In this document: positions 27,708 to 36,318 of the stretch, one piece after another
How positions within the stretch are numbered: the first letter of the stretch is position 1
How the letters are laid out: each line of letters opens with the position of its first letter
Assembly: GCA_031549285.1 (NCBI GenBank)
Contig: JAVBPZ010000001.1
Location: 1 to 47,954 of the forward strand
Reading direction: 5' to 3'
DNA from: JAAYCI01 sp031549285
Lineage (GTDB): Bacteria; Bacillota; Clostridia; Oscillospirales; Ruminococcaceae
Length of the DNA: 47,954 nucleotides
The notes under the pieces: generated by a model
What the model saw: only the letters and a program-made list of their open reading frames with translations
Database searches by the model: none
Told to the model about the DNA's origin: nothing
Program-made: the position numbers and the translations under genes

Positions 27708-28769
27708 TTACGCTTTTGCACGCAGACGACGCCGTTTTGCCGGTATTCGCCTTGCTTTTTTCTCACGCGATTTCAGCGCCAGTGACTGCACCGTGTCATG
27801 CAGGCTCTCATAAATATCCCGCGGCCAAAAGCCCAGCTCCCGGCTGGCTTTCTCGTGCGAGAAGTTGTCGTTGCTGCCCAGCGTGTTCAGCGAATACCGG
27901 GTGATAAGCGGATGTTCCTTTTTGCGCAGCGCATGCCGCTCCAGTATTGGCGCCGCCATGCGCGCCAAAAACAGCGGAACCTGCGGGCAGTTTCCTTTTT
28001 TACCGGTCATGTGCCGCAGCATGGCGAAAATCTGGCTGAACTCATAATGCTTGCCGGACAGGATGTACGTCTCGCCCACCCGGCCGTGATCCACCGCCGC
28101 AATACAAGCATTGGCCACGTCGCGCACGTCTACCAGGTCATACCCACCACGCGGGCACATGGGAATTTTTCCCTCTAAATAGCCTTTCACCGCGGCCACA
28201 ATGTTGTTATATCCGCCGGTGTGCTCCATGGGGCCCACAATACCAGAGGGATGCAGCACAATGGCCGGTAAGCCCTTCGCTTGCACGGCATCCATGATAT
28301 ACCGGCTGGCCTCCGCCTTGGTCTTGGCGTAGCCGCCCTCCACACTGTCCTGCGAAAAATCTTTGGTCTCGGTTATCAGGCGGCCACCCGCCGCCTCGGG
28401 GATGGCATGCACGGAACTGACATGAACAAAGCGCCAAACGCCATATTCCAGTGCCAAATCTGCCATATTTTTCGTGCCGCCCACATTCACTTCCTGCGCC
28501 AGCGGTGATACCTGAGAGGTAATATCAATAATGGCAGCGGTGTGTATTACTACCACCTGCCGCCCCTGCAGGCCGGCAAACAGCGGCCGCAAGGATTCCT
28601 TATCCCGCACGTCGCCCACAAAAACCTGGGCCCCGGCTTTTTCCAGCGCGGCCACATCCTCACCCGGCAGCACCAGCGCGCGTATTGCCGCGCCGCCCGC
28701 CGCCAGTTTCTTCACTATATTGCGGCCCAAATGCCCCGCCGCACCGGTAATGATGTATACTCTTTTCAA
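27708..28769 (-). CDS. NAD(P)-dependent epimerase/dehydratase-family SDR
   Basis: A 353-residue extended SDR. GAAGHLG (residues ~9-15) binds NAD(P), and YAKTK carries the catalytic Tyr and Lys. It resembles dihydroflavonol-4-reductase-like or 3-beta-HSD-like enzymes; substrate unknown. A basic C-terminal tail (about 20 residues rich in Arg/Lys) follows the fold. The start is a TTG at 28769, 8 nt after CAGGAG; the longer upstream frame runs through the promoter and is not real. Divergent from a TetR regulator, which probably controls it. Confidence 0.85.
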   Translation of the reverse strand: MKRVYIITGAAGHLGRNIVKKLAAGGAAIRALVLPGEDVAALEKAGAQVFVGDVRDKESLRPLFAGLQGRQVVVIHTAAIIDITSQVSPLAQEVNVGGTKNMADLALEYGVWRFVHVSSVHAIPEAAGGRLITETKDFSQDSVEGGYAKTKAEASRYIMDAVQAKGLPAIVLHPSGIVGPMEHTGGYNNIVAAVKGYLEGKIPMCPRGGYDLVDVRDVANACIAAVDHGRVGETYILSGKHYEFSQIFAMLRHMTGKKGNCPQVPLFLARMAAPILERHALRKKEHPLITRYSLNTLGSNDNFSHEKASRELGFWPRDIYESLHDTVQSLALKSREKKARRIPAKRRRLRAKA

Positions 28770-28844
28770 TGGAAAGTCTCCTGTTTCACAGTTTGCACAC
28801 AAAGTATGTTCATAAACATTGTGTTGATTATTTCTTCCATGTTC

Positions 28845-28873
28845 ATTATAATATACCCTATAGAGGAACTCAA
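28845..28873 (-). promoter_or_regulatory. Promoter of the SDR gene
   Basis: Minus strand TTGAGT (28868-28873), 17-bp spacer, TATAAT (28845-28850). It is flanked by TGTTGATT (28822-28829) and AATCAACA (28872-28879), an inverted repeat that may be an operator. Confidence 0.65.
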
Positions 28874-28939
28874 TCAACAGCTTCGTACGGGGTGCATCTT
28901 GTTGCACACTTCGGCGCAATGTGTCTAAGAAAGGAGCAG

Positions 28940-29539
28940 ATGATGGGAAACCGTATAGAGAAACCGCAAGAGGACCAGCGGGTCCGCTTGACCAAAACAA
29001 TGCTGAAATCGTCTTTTTTAGAGCTTCTTGGCTCAAAATCGATACAAAACATCACCGTGAAGGAACTTTGCGAACGGGCTGGGGTCAACCGTGGAACCTT
29101 CTATTTGCACTTCTATGACCTGTACGACCTGCTGGAGCAGATGGAAAACGATATGCTGGCGGACCTGCAGCAGGTACTGAATGAAAACCCGGTCATTCGT
29201 GGGGACGTCAGCCAGGAGGCTGCCGCCACCTTCATTTCCTCGCTGTTCCGCTTTGTGGAAAAAAACAGGGAACTGTGCGCCATTTTGCTGGGGGACAACG
29301 GCGACAAAAAGTTTGTGAACCGGCTGATCGAAGTGGGCCGGGAGAAAAGCGTGCGCGAATACCGCGCCCTGTTTCAGGACGCCAGCGTGCAGCAGGTGGA
29401 GATTTTTTACGCCTTTATCGCCTCCGGGTTCCTGGGTGTGATAGAGTACGGCCTGCAGCACCCTTCCCTGCCGTTCGAGCCATTGGTGGCAGCGGCGGAG
29501 CGCATTGTGGCCGAGGGCTCGCGTTATCTCGGGAAATAG
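28940..29539 (+). CDS. TetR/AcrR-family regulator
   Basis: A ~199-residue regulator. The N-terminal helix-turn-helix is evident (ITVKELCERAGVNRGTFYLHFYDLYDLL), followed by an all-helical ligand domain of normal length. The start is ATG at 28940 (or the next codon, also ATG) after AAAGGAG. It is transcribed away from the SDR gene over a 170-bp shared region with inverted repeats, the usual arrangement for a local repressor. The inducer is unknown. Confidence 0.9.
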   Translation: MMGNRIEKPQEDQRVRLTKTMLKSSFLELLGSKSIQNITVKELCERAGVNRGTFYLHFYDLYDLLEQMENDMLADLQQVLNENPVIRGDVSQEAAATFISSLFRFVEKNRELCAILLGDNGDKKFVNRLIEVGREKSVREYRALFQDASVQQVEIFYAFIASGFLGVIEYGLQHPSLPFEPLVAAAERIVAEGSRYLGK

Positions 29540-29728
29540 GCGCCCACCGGTCGCCCGGTATTGCCCCGCCCGGCGAAGCAAAATGGCAGCCGCTACCCGG
29601 TTAATCAAACACCGTTACCAAAACTTTATACCCGGCCATTTTGGCGCCGCAGTACGTACGCTGCAGGTTGCGCGCCTGGATGCCTACGTTAAACAGGAAC
29701 CCGTCAAACCCGTTGTCGTACAAATACC

Positions 29729-29760
29729 AAAAACAGCCTCCGCGTGCAGAGGCTGTTTTT
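29729..29760. terminator. Bidirectional terminator
   Basis: Perfect 12-bp stem AAAAACAGCCTC / GAGGCTGTTTTT with an 8-nt loop; T runs arise on both strands. It separates tetR from the convergent PBP gene. Confidence 0.9.
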
Positions 29761-29805
29761 ATATTCCGTACCATCCTACTATTTTGTGCTGCCACCCACA
29801 CCGTG

Positions 29806-32745
29806 CTACGCTTCGCCGGTGTGCAGCGTGCATACCTCCGGAACATTTTCACTGGTGTAGTAGCCCAGCTGCGTATCCGGACAGTTCTCGCTGGCAATCA
29901 GGCCGCTCTCCCGGCAGAATTTGCGCTCTACCACCCCTTCCGGCTGGGCGGGAAACGCCATTTCCGGCTTGTCTGCCTGCACCGTTTCCATAATGGATTT
30001 CCAAACGTTTGGCGGCGGGTTGGTAGACGCGGCCGCCGACCAGTTTATCTCCTGGTTGGTGTCATAACCCCACCACACCGCCGATATATAGTACGGGGTC
30101 AGGCCCACAAACCAGCGGTCCTTGTCATCGGTGGTGGTACCGGTTTTCGCCACGGAATCCATATAATTCAGCGCCATACCACGCGCTGTACCGCCGTTCC
30201 CGCGCAGAACACCGGACAGCAGCCGGTTCACCACATAGGCGGACTCCGGCTTTATCGCCTGCACCGTTATCTGCTGCGGCTGCAGCACAACATTGCCAAA
30301 CGCGTCCAGCACCCGGGTATAACAGTGCGGGCTGTTGAATACGCCATAACTGTCTGTTCCGCCAAAAATGGCATACGCCGCCGCCAACTCATACGCGCTG
30401 ATGCCCTTGCTTAGCGCCCCCAGCACCAGTGGTGCATAGTTCAAATCGTAGTTTTCCCCCTCCATCAGGGTGGATATTTCCAGCGTATCCTGCAGATGGG
30501 AATACAATGTTTCTTTGCCCAGCCAGGTGGCCACCAGCGCCGGCACGGTATTTTTAGAGGAGGCCACCGCGTCACAAACCAGCACGTTCACGTTGTTGGA
30601 GGTGCTTTCGCCATAGTTATAGGGCCAGTCGAACACCACGTTCCCCTCGGCGTCCCGGGTGGGGCTGGAGGGGTTACGTGAGGCCACCGCCGCGTCCATC
30701 AGCATGCTGGAGTAGGTTATCAGGTTATAATCTATCCCCAGCGCATAGGAGGTCAATGGCTTCATGGTGGAACCAATCGGCCGGGGGGACTGGTACGCGC
30801 GGTTCAGCACCAGGCTCTCGGTTTTGGGGCCAATCCCGCCCACGATCCCTTTCAGTTCCCCGTTATAATCCATTACCGCCATAGAACTTTGCGGATGTAC
30901 CGTCTGGGTCGTTACCGTCCCATCGTCGTTCTCCACCTCCACATCGGTGGTCACGCTTTCCGGGAACAGGCCGCCTTCGCCCCAGCCCAGCTCGTATACG
31001 CGCTCCATTTCCGTCTGCAGCGTCAGGTCCACGGTAGATTCAATCCGCAGCCCGCCGTTGTAGTACATCCGGATAGCCGCCTCGCGGGACTCCACCACGC
31101 CCTGCTCCACCAAATCGCCCACCACAGCCTCGAACACCGTGTCGGAAAAATAGCTGTTCACGCCGGCTTCATTGGCAAACGCGTCTTCCTGGCGAGCACC
31201 CTCGTACAAACCCAGCGGCAACGCGCACGCCGCCAGCATCTCCTCTTCGGTAATCTTACCGTTGTCGTACATAAAAAACAGAACATCGTTCCTACGGTCT
31301 TTACAGTTTTCCGGGTGGTTGTAGGGATTATATTGGGTTGGGAACTGCGTAATTCCGGCGATCATAGCCGCCTCATGCAGCTCCAGATCCCACACGTCCT
31401 TATAAAAATATTCCTTTGCGGCCGCCTGCACCCCCACAATGGTGCCGGACAGCGGCAGCGTGTTCAGGTATGCCTCCAAGATCATGTCCTTGGAGTAGCG
31501 GTTATTCAGGCCCACCGCGCGGTAAATTTCGCGCATTTTCCGCTGATAGCCGGCGCCTTTTTCGCCATCCGCGCCCACTACCTCTTTTTCACCGGTCAGG
31601 TTTTTCACCAACTGCTGGTCAATGGTAGACGCGCCAAACGTATTGTCCCGCACATGGAACACTTCATTGAACGCCGCAAACGCCGTCCGCTTCACGGAAA
31701 ATCCACCGTGCGATTCAAACTCCCGGTCCTCGGTGGAAATCACAGCATCTTTCAAATAAGGGGAAATTTGGTGCAGCGGCACCCAAATGCTGTTGCTTTC
31801 GCTTACCAGCTTTTGGTATTCCAGCCATTCCCCGGTGGTGGGGTCTTTTGCCAAAATATACCCTGTCTGCGCTGTTTTGCGGGTTTCCAGGTTCAGTATC
31901 AAATCATCGTCGGCGGTGGCCTCCACCAAATACTGCGCCACCGATATCGCCATAAAACTCAAAACAATAACCAAAACACAGCCGAGGACAAACGCCGTCT
32001 TCAGCATGTTTTTCAGCACGTATTTCATGGTCTTTTTGCGCGACGCTTTGCCGCCCTTGCCGGCGCTGCCTTTTCCACCGCCGCCGTTTCCACCGCCGGA
32101 ACGCCCGCCGCCTTTCCCGCCTGCGCCACGGCCATTGCCGTTACCGGCCGCCTTTTGGGGCGGGCGGCTAACACGGGTACGGTCGTCTGTGCCGGCGGCA
32201 CGCGCCGGGGCGGGGTTGTTATACAGCGTTGTCGCATCCTCGCGGGGCGCACGGGCCGGTGGCGGGTTCCGGTAAATAGTAGTGGCGTCTTCCCGCGGTG
32301 CCGCCGGTCGCTGTGGCCGCGGGGACGGTGCCTGCCGGGGTACCGGCTGCTGCGCGGGTGCCGGCCGGTCTGTCAGTGACGCAAAGACATCCAGTGGCAT
32401 ACCCGCATTTTGTGACTGCTGGGCCGGGCGGCCGGGCTGGGTGTAGGCATCCAGCGGCACTGCGCTTTTCGCAGTCTGTGGGGAACGCGCCTGTGCGGGC
32501 TGCTCCTCCAGCGCCGCAAAAACATCCAGCGGCATACCCGCGCTTTGTGGCTGCTGGGCCGGGCGGCCGGGCTGGGCGTATGCCTGCGGCATGCGTGAAG
32601 CCGCATTTGGGTTCTGTGCACTGGGGGCGTTTGGGTTCACCCCGGCCGGTGCCGGTGCCGCCAAATCTCCCGCCGGGCGGTACACCTGGCCTTTACGCGC
32701 TGCCAGCTCCCGCTCTATCTCATAGTTGGTGTTATCCTGTGGCAA
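29806..32745 (-). CDS. Class A penicillin-binding protein (PBP1A type)
   Basis: A 979-residue bifunctional peptidoglycan synthase. After a long cytoplasmic N-terminal region comes one membrane helix (~250-272). The glycosyltransferase domain has STEDREFESHGG (catalytic Glu near 339) and GASTIDQQ (371-378; Asp where Thr is usual). The transpeptidase has STMK (Ser659), SKN (730-732) and KTGT (867-870). The N-terminal 240 residues hold two copies of QPGRPAQQ-x-Q-x-AGMPLDVFA, two copies of REDATT(I/L)Y and a Gly/Lys-rich stretch. The start is a TTG at 32745, 8 nt after GGGAGG. A hairpin at 32802-32826 lies in the leader. Confidence 0.93.
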   Translation of the reverse strand: MPQDNTNYEIERELAARKGQVYRPAGDLAAPAPAGVNPNAPSAQNPNAASRMPQAYAQPGRPAQQPQSAGMPLDVFAALEEQPAQARSPQTAKSAVPLDAYTQPGRPAQQSQNAGMPLDVFASLTDRPAPAQQPVPRQAPSPRPQRPAAPREDATTIYRNPPPARAPREDATTLYNNPAPARAAGTDDRTRVSRPPQKAAGNGNGRGAGGKGGGRSGGGNGGGGKGSAGKGGKASRKKTMKYVLKNMLKTAFVLGCVLVIVLSFMAISVAQYLVEATADDDLILNLETRKTAQTGYILAKDPTTGEWLEYQKLVSESNSIWVPLHQISPYLKDAVISTEDREFESHGGFSVKRTAFAAFNEVFHVRDNTFGASTIDQQLVKNLTGEKEVVGADGEKGAGYQRKMREIYRAVGLNNRYSKDMILEAYLNTLPLSGTIVGVQAAAKEYFYKDVWDLELHEAAMIAGITQFPTQYNPYNHPENCKDRRNDVLFFMYDNGKITEEEMLAACALPLGLYEGARQEDAFANEAGVNSYFSDTVFEAVVGDLVEQGVVESREAAIRMYYNGGLRIESTVDLTLQTEMERVYELGWGEGGLFPESVTTDVEVENDDGTVTTQTVHPQSSMAVMDYNGELKGIVGGIGPKTESLVLNRAYQSPRPIGSTMKPLTSYALGIDYNLITYSSMLMDAAVASRNPSSPTRDAEGNVVFDWPYNYGESTSNNVNVLVCDAVASSKNTVPALVATWLGKETLYSHLQDTLEISTLMEGENYDLNYAPLVLGALSKGISAYELAAAYAIFGGTDSYGVFNSPHCYTRVLDAFGNVVLQPQQITVQAIKPESAYVVNRLLSGVLRGNGGTARGMALNYMDSVAKTGTTTDDKDRWFVGLTPYYISAVWWGYDTNQEINWSAAASTNPPPNVWKSIMETVQADKPEMAFPAQPEGVVERKFCRESGLIASENCPDTQLGYYTSENVPEVCTLHTGEA

Positions 32746-33409
32746 TCCTAAAACCTCCCGATACTAATCTCCGTTTGAAGCATCGGCCTCTTCAACCAGA
32801 AGCGGTGACAGTAAAGACGTCACCGCGCATCTTATACAAACCTTCTGTAAAATAGCCATGGGCCATTTAAAACGAAACCTTTTGGATGATCTGTGGAACA
32901 TCCTGCTAGGCGGCGGGAAAATGTCCACACCAGCCGCTGTACAATATGTCCCTAAAAGTCCCGGACCCATCCACGGCAGCGCTGTTCTCCCTGTGTCTGT
33001 ACCAGCACACACACATCCTATATTAATTTACTGCGAAACCGGATTTTTTGCAACCGCCTGCTTCACGCCCACCGTGAACGCAATCGCAAAAAACAGACGC
33101 CATTTCGCGCAATAAAGACATAATTATGGAAATAATTGAAAAAAAGTTTAACAAAACTTTCACTTCCGAGCGCTGGTTTTCGTTTGCCGCCTTCCAAAAA
33201 ATGCCACGTTCGACCGCCCACTGCGAACATTTCTCTCTCGCTGGCCATGCGAAAGTAAATTTTCGTGCGGCACTCGCTTCGTTGGCCAATAAAATTCCGC
33301 CTTTCGCCGCACAGCAACCCTTTTCAATCCGGCACAAGTATGATAGGATATAGTATATTATATTACCTAATTTAAATGGGGCGCCGCCCCAAACAAGGAG
33401 CGTGGTCTT
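32746..33409. other. Divergent intergenic region between PBP and guaB
   Basis: 664 bp without a convincing gene. It holds a perfect 8-bp hairpin GCGGTGAC-N9-GTCACCGC (32802-32826) upstream of the PBP, an AT-rich stretch with possible -10 TATGAT near 33343-33348 for guaB, and a GGGGCGCCGCCCC hairpin (about 33378-33390) just before guaB's ribosome binding site. No purine riboswitch core was found. ORFs here lack ribosome binding sites. Confidence 0.55.
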
Positions 33410-34909
33410 TTGGCGTACATCTACCCGGAACCCTCCCACACCTTTGGCGAGTACCTGCTGGTACCTGCTTTTTCTTCCGCAGAATGTGTCCCTTCCGCGG
33501 TCAGTTTACACACACCTGTGGCAAAATACAAGCTGGGCGAAACGCCGCCGCTATCTATGAATATCCCCATGACCTCCGCTATTATGCAGAGTGTTTCCGG
33601 TGAAAAGATGGCCATCGCCCTGGCGAAAGAAGGCGGCATCAGCTTCATTTACGGCAGCCAAACCCCACAGGAAGAGGCTGCTATGGTGGCCAGGGTAAAG
33701 GCCTATAAAAAAGGCTTCGTCTCCTCCGACTCCAACATTCGCCCGGACCAAACCCTGGCGGATATCTTGGCGCTGAAAGAAAAAACCGGCCACTCCACCG
33801 TGGCTGTTACCGATGATGGCACCGCAAACGGCCGCCTGCTGGGCATTGTGGCCTCGCGGGATTACCGCGTCTCCCGCATGGATCCCGCCACCCTGGTGTC
33901 CTCTTTCATGACCCCGCTGGACAAGCTGGTCACCGCGCCGGAGAACACCACCCTGAAAGAAGCCAACGATATTATTTGGGACAACAAGATAAACACCCTG
34001 CCGCTGGTGGATGCGGGCGGGCACCTGAAATATATGGTGTTCCGCAAGGACTATGATTCGCACAAGGAAAACGTGGACGAACTGCTGGACGCCAACAAAA
34101 GCTTTGTGGTGGGTGCCGGCATCAACACCCGGGACTATGAAACACGGGTGCCGGCGCTGGTAGAAGCCGGTGCAGACATCCTGTGCATCGATTCCTCCGA
34201 GGGCTTTACCGAGTGGCAGCAGCGCACCATCGGCTGGATTCGCGCCAAATACGGCGACAGCGTGAAGGTAGGCGCGGGGAATGTGGTGGACCGGGAAGGG
34301 TTCCGCTTCCTGGCCCAGGCCGGCGCGGATTTTATTAAAATCGGCATCGGGGGCGGGTCCATCTGCATCACCCGCGAACAAAAAGGCATCGGCCGCGGCC
34401 AGGCCACCTCCCTTATCGAAGTTGCCGCCGCACGGGACGAATACTGTAAAGAAACCGGTATCTATGTGCCTATTTGTTCCGATGGCGGCATCGTGCAGGA
34501 CTATCACATCACGCTGGCGCTGGCTATGGGGGCTGATTTTGTCATGCTGGGCCGCTACTTCAGCCGGTTCGACGAAAGCCCCACCAACCGGCTGCGCGTG
34601 GGCGGCAGCTATGTGAAAGAGTATTGGGGCGAGGGCAGCAACCGCGCGCGTAACTGGCAGCGGTACGACATGGGCGGCACAGACAAGCTAAGCTTTGAAG
34701 AAGGCGTGGACAGTTATGTCCCCTATGCCGGCAGCTTGAAGGACAACGTTCAGGGCACCCTGGCCAAGGTTCGCAGCACCATATGCAACTGCGGGGCGCT
34801 CACCCTGCCGGAGTTCCGGGAAAAGTCCCGCCTGACGCTGGTTTCTTCCACCAGCATCATAGAGGGTGGCAGCCACGACGTCATCCTGAAAGAAAAAACC
34901 GGCGAGTGA
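33410..34909 (+). CDS. guaB: IMP dehydrogenase, Tritrichomonas-like type
   Basis: A 499-residue IMP dehydrogenase, the NAD-dependent committed step to GMP. The (beta/alpha)8 barrel is interrupted by a CBS-pair region (about 105-225). The active-site loop reads GIGGGSICITREQKGIG with catalytic Cys at residue 319, and the flap Arg-Tyr at 418-419; these are the same numbers as the T. foetus enzyme (from memory). The start is a TTG at 33410 with AAGGAG ~10 nt upstream. The gene is monocistronic, ending at a strong terminator. Confidence 0.95.
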   Translation: MAYIYPEPSHTFGEYLLVPAFSSAECVPSAVSLHTPVAKYKLGETPPLSMNIPMTSAIMQSVSGEKMAIALAKEGGISFIYGSQTPQEEAAMVARVKAYKKGFVSSDSNIRPDQTLADILALKEKTGHSTVAVTDDGTANGRLLGIVASRDYRVSRMDPATLVSSFMTPLDKLVTAPENTTLKEANDIIWDNKINTLPLVDAGGHLKYMVFRKDYDSHKENVDELLDANKSFVVGAGINTRDYETRVPALVEAGADILCIDSSEGFTEWQQRTIGWIRAKYGDSVKVGAGNVVDREGFRFLAQAGADFIKIGIGGGSICITREQKGIGRGQATSLIEVAAARDEYCKETGIYVPICSDGGIVQDYHITLALAMGADFVMLGRYFSRFDESPTNRLRVGGSYVKEYWGEGSNRARNWQRYDMGGTDKLSFEEGVDSYVPYAGSLKDNVQGTLAKVRSTICNCGALTLPEFREKSRLTLVSSTSIIEGGSHDVILKEKTGE

Positions 34910-34934
34910 TTTCGCCCTCATCGGCAAAAATGAT

Positions 34935-34976
34935 CCGGCGCCTGTCACCCGCATGGGTAACAAGCGCCGGTTTTTT
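34935..34976 (+). terminator. Terminator of guaB
   Basis: CCGGCGC / GCGCCGG stem with an inner TGT-ACCC / GGGT-ACA helix, followed by six T; 26 bp after the guaB stop. Confidence 0.92.
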
Positions 34977-35023
34977 ATTGTCACATTTGCCCCCCACCCT
35001 TGCAGTCATCCCCAAAAACAGGC

Positions 35024-35055
35024 AAACAAAAAGCCCCCACAGGGCGGGTGGGAGC
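35024..35055 (-). terminator. Terminator of the candidate small RNA
   Basis: Minus strand GCTCCCAC ... GTGGGGGC hairpin with one mismatch, then TTTTTGTTT. It ends the RNA that starts near 35180. Confidence 0.8.
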
Positions 35056-35180
35056 CTTTTGCCACAAGGAGTTTTGCGTGTCCCAAGGAACCATGGGGGC
35101 ATGGCCGGAGGAAGGGACACAACAAGAATGAAAAAGCATTTGTTTTGCATACAAGGCGGCGCTGGCGGAGCCGTTCTTGT
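35027..35180 (-). ncRNA. Candidate ~154-nt structured small RNA
   Basis: A consensus promoter (35187-35215) predicts a start at about 35180, and an intrinsic terminator ends at 35024-35055. Between them two more hairpins can form: 35151-35180 (ACAAG and CGGC pairing with GCCG and CTTGT), beginning exactly at the predicted first base, and 35078-35120 (GTGTCCC/GGGACAC with an inner CCATG/CATGG helix). Start, folding and end thus agree. I could not match it to 6S RNA, SRP RNA, tmRNA or a known riboswitch. A small ORF in the same strand (start 35186) lacks a ribosome binding site and precedes the promoter's start point. Confidence 0.55.
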
Positions 35181-35207
35181 AACCAAATTGTAACCTTTTG
35201 TGTAACC
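35178..35207 (-). repeat. Three phased GGTTACA boxes over the small-RNA promoter
   Basis: Minus-strand GGTTACA at 35201-35207, 35189-35195 and 35178-35184, spaced 12 and 11 bp, about one helical turn. They occupy the spacer, the -10 and the start region, where a repressor would block transcription. Confidence 0.7.
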
Positions 35208-35215
35208 AGTGTCAA
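35187..35215 (-). promoter_or_regulatory. Consensus sigma-A promoter of the small RNA
   Basis: Minus strand TTGACA (35210-35215), 17-bp spacer, TACAAT (35187-35192). Confidence 0.85.
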
Positions 35216-35339
35216 GACATTCGCTAGGCTTCCATTTGTGATAATTTTGTCAAAATTCATATCATCGCTATTTTTACCTCTACTTCGTTTCCGACAGTCG
35301 TAAAATTTTACCAAACGGTAACATAAATCGACCCAAAAA

Positions 35340-35388
35340 GTTACAAATCGGTCAAAAAGGTTACAAACACAATTTAGAAACTTACAAA
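35340..35388 (+). repeat. Phased GTTACAAA-like direct repeats
   Basis: GTTACAAA at 35340-35347 and 35360-35367 and CTTACAAA at 35381-35388, spaced 20 and 21 bp (two helical turns), in the opposite orientation to the promoter boxes; GGTAACA at 35317-35323 may be a further half-site. The last overlaps the thioesterase 3' end. Confidence 0.5.
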
Positions 35389-36102
35389 CCCTTCAAAATC
35401 CTTTTTCCCTTGCACACTGGCTACAAAGTAATATCCATCTGCTCCCACGGGAATGCCGGCAAGGGAAAACGCCTGTCCCATGGGTATTTCCGCGTGATAG
35501 TGCAGCAACATTTTGCGCAATGGCGCTTTCGCCAGGCGTTCTATCGGCAGGTGGTCACACACGATATCCGCATAGCTGGTGTTGTTCACATGGCCGTTCC
35601 GGTCACACAGGGAATAGTTGGCTGTCAACGTATCCACCAGCGGTGGCTCCTCAGTTTTGGGAAACTGCATGTCCTGCCCCTGTGCCGGGGGCTGCTCCGT
35701 AAAAAGCCCCTCCACTGCGGGCGGCTCTGCCCGCAGAATACGGTTGGCATCCGTGTCTACCAGCACCCAGCGGCTATCCGTCTCCGCCAGTTTTTCACCG
35801 CTGGCCGCATCATACAGCGCTGTCACACGGGTGTATACCGCCCGTTTCATACCATAGCCATGTGTGTGAATGCGCACCCGCTGCCCCGGGGCCGGCGCTT
35901 TTGCCACCTCCAGGGATATTTTAGACAGCAGAAACACCGTGTGCGTCTGCCGATATACTTCATCGGTTAAACCAATTGCCTCGCAATGCGCCGTGCTTAT
36001 CTCCTGCACCCGCCGCAGCAGCGCGCGCGGGGTCATGCGGTCCCACGGGTCACACTCCAGGTGGCTCACGACAAACTCCTGCTCAAAAACTGCCGGAATC
36101 AT
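35374..36102 (-). CDS. Acyl-ACP thioesterase (FatA/FatB type)
   Basis: A 242-residue double hot-dog thioesterase releasing free fatty acids from acyl-carrier protein. N-terminal FVVSHLECDPWDRMTPRALLRRVQEIST matches the substrate-binding helix region, and DRNGHVNNTSYADIVCD carries the NxH catalytic pair of the plant/bacterial family. Length is typical for bacterial members. ATG follows GGAGGTGCGAAA. It is monocistronic. A near-palindrome CGAA...TTCG (about 36125-36140) overlaps the likely -10 region and could bind a regulator, but this is weak. Confidence 0.9.
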   Translation of the reverse strand: MIPAVFEQEFVVSHLECDPWDRMTPRALLRRVQEISTAHCEAIGLTDEVYRQTHTVFLLSKISLEVAKAPAPGQRVRIHTHGYGMKRAVYTRVTALYDAASGEKLAETDSRWVLVDTDANRILRAEPPAVEGLFTEQPPAQGQDMQFPKTEEPPLVDTLTANYSLCDRNGHVNNTSYADIVCDHLPIERLAKAPLRKMLLHYHAEIPMGQAFSLAGIPVGADGYYFVASVQGKKDFEGFVSF

Positions 36103-36235
36103 TTTCGCACCTCCGTCTTTTTATCGAACTTTGAATTTCGTACATCGGGTATGGTTTCCATTACCAAAATAAGCACGGTACCCCATCCTTGCCCCGAATA
36201 GTATAGCATATCCGGGGTCCCTCACAAAACGAAAC

Positions 36236-36258
36236 GCCCCGAACAGGGGGCATTTTTT
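36236..36258. terminator. Terminator beyond nagA
   Basis: GCCCC-GAACAG-GGGGC hairpin (36236-36251). The plus-strand side has seven T; the minus side GTTTCGTTTT. It most likely ends nagA, which is read on the minus strand. Confidence 0.6.
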
Positions 36259-36318
36259 TCTTCCGATATTCATCCGCAAATCTGGCGCGTAAAAGTGCCC
36301 GCTTGCAATATATTTCCG

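Noticed and set aside
29601..29897. 98-codon minus-strand ORF near the PBP terminator
   Set aside because: It crosses a strong bidirectional terminator and the PBP 3' end and has no ribosome binding site.
33023..33439. Minus-strand 138-codon ORF between PBP and guaB
   Set aside because: No ribosome binding site or recognisable protein features; it overlaps the guaB start.
34881..35186. 101-codon minus-strand ORF overlapping the small RNA
   Set aside because: Its start lies upstream of the predicted transcript start, it lacks a ribosome binding site, and it runs through two terminators.
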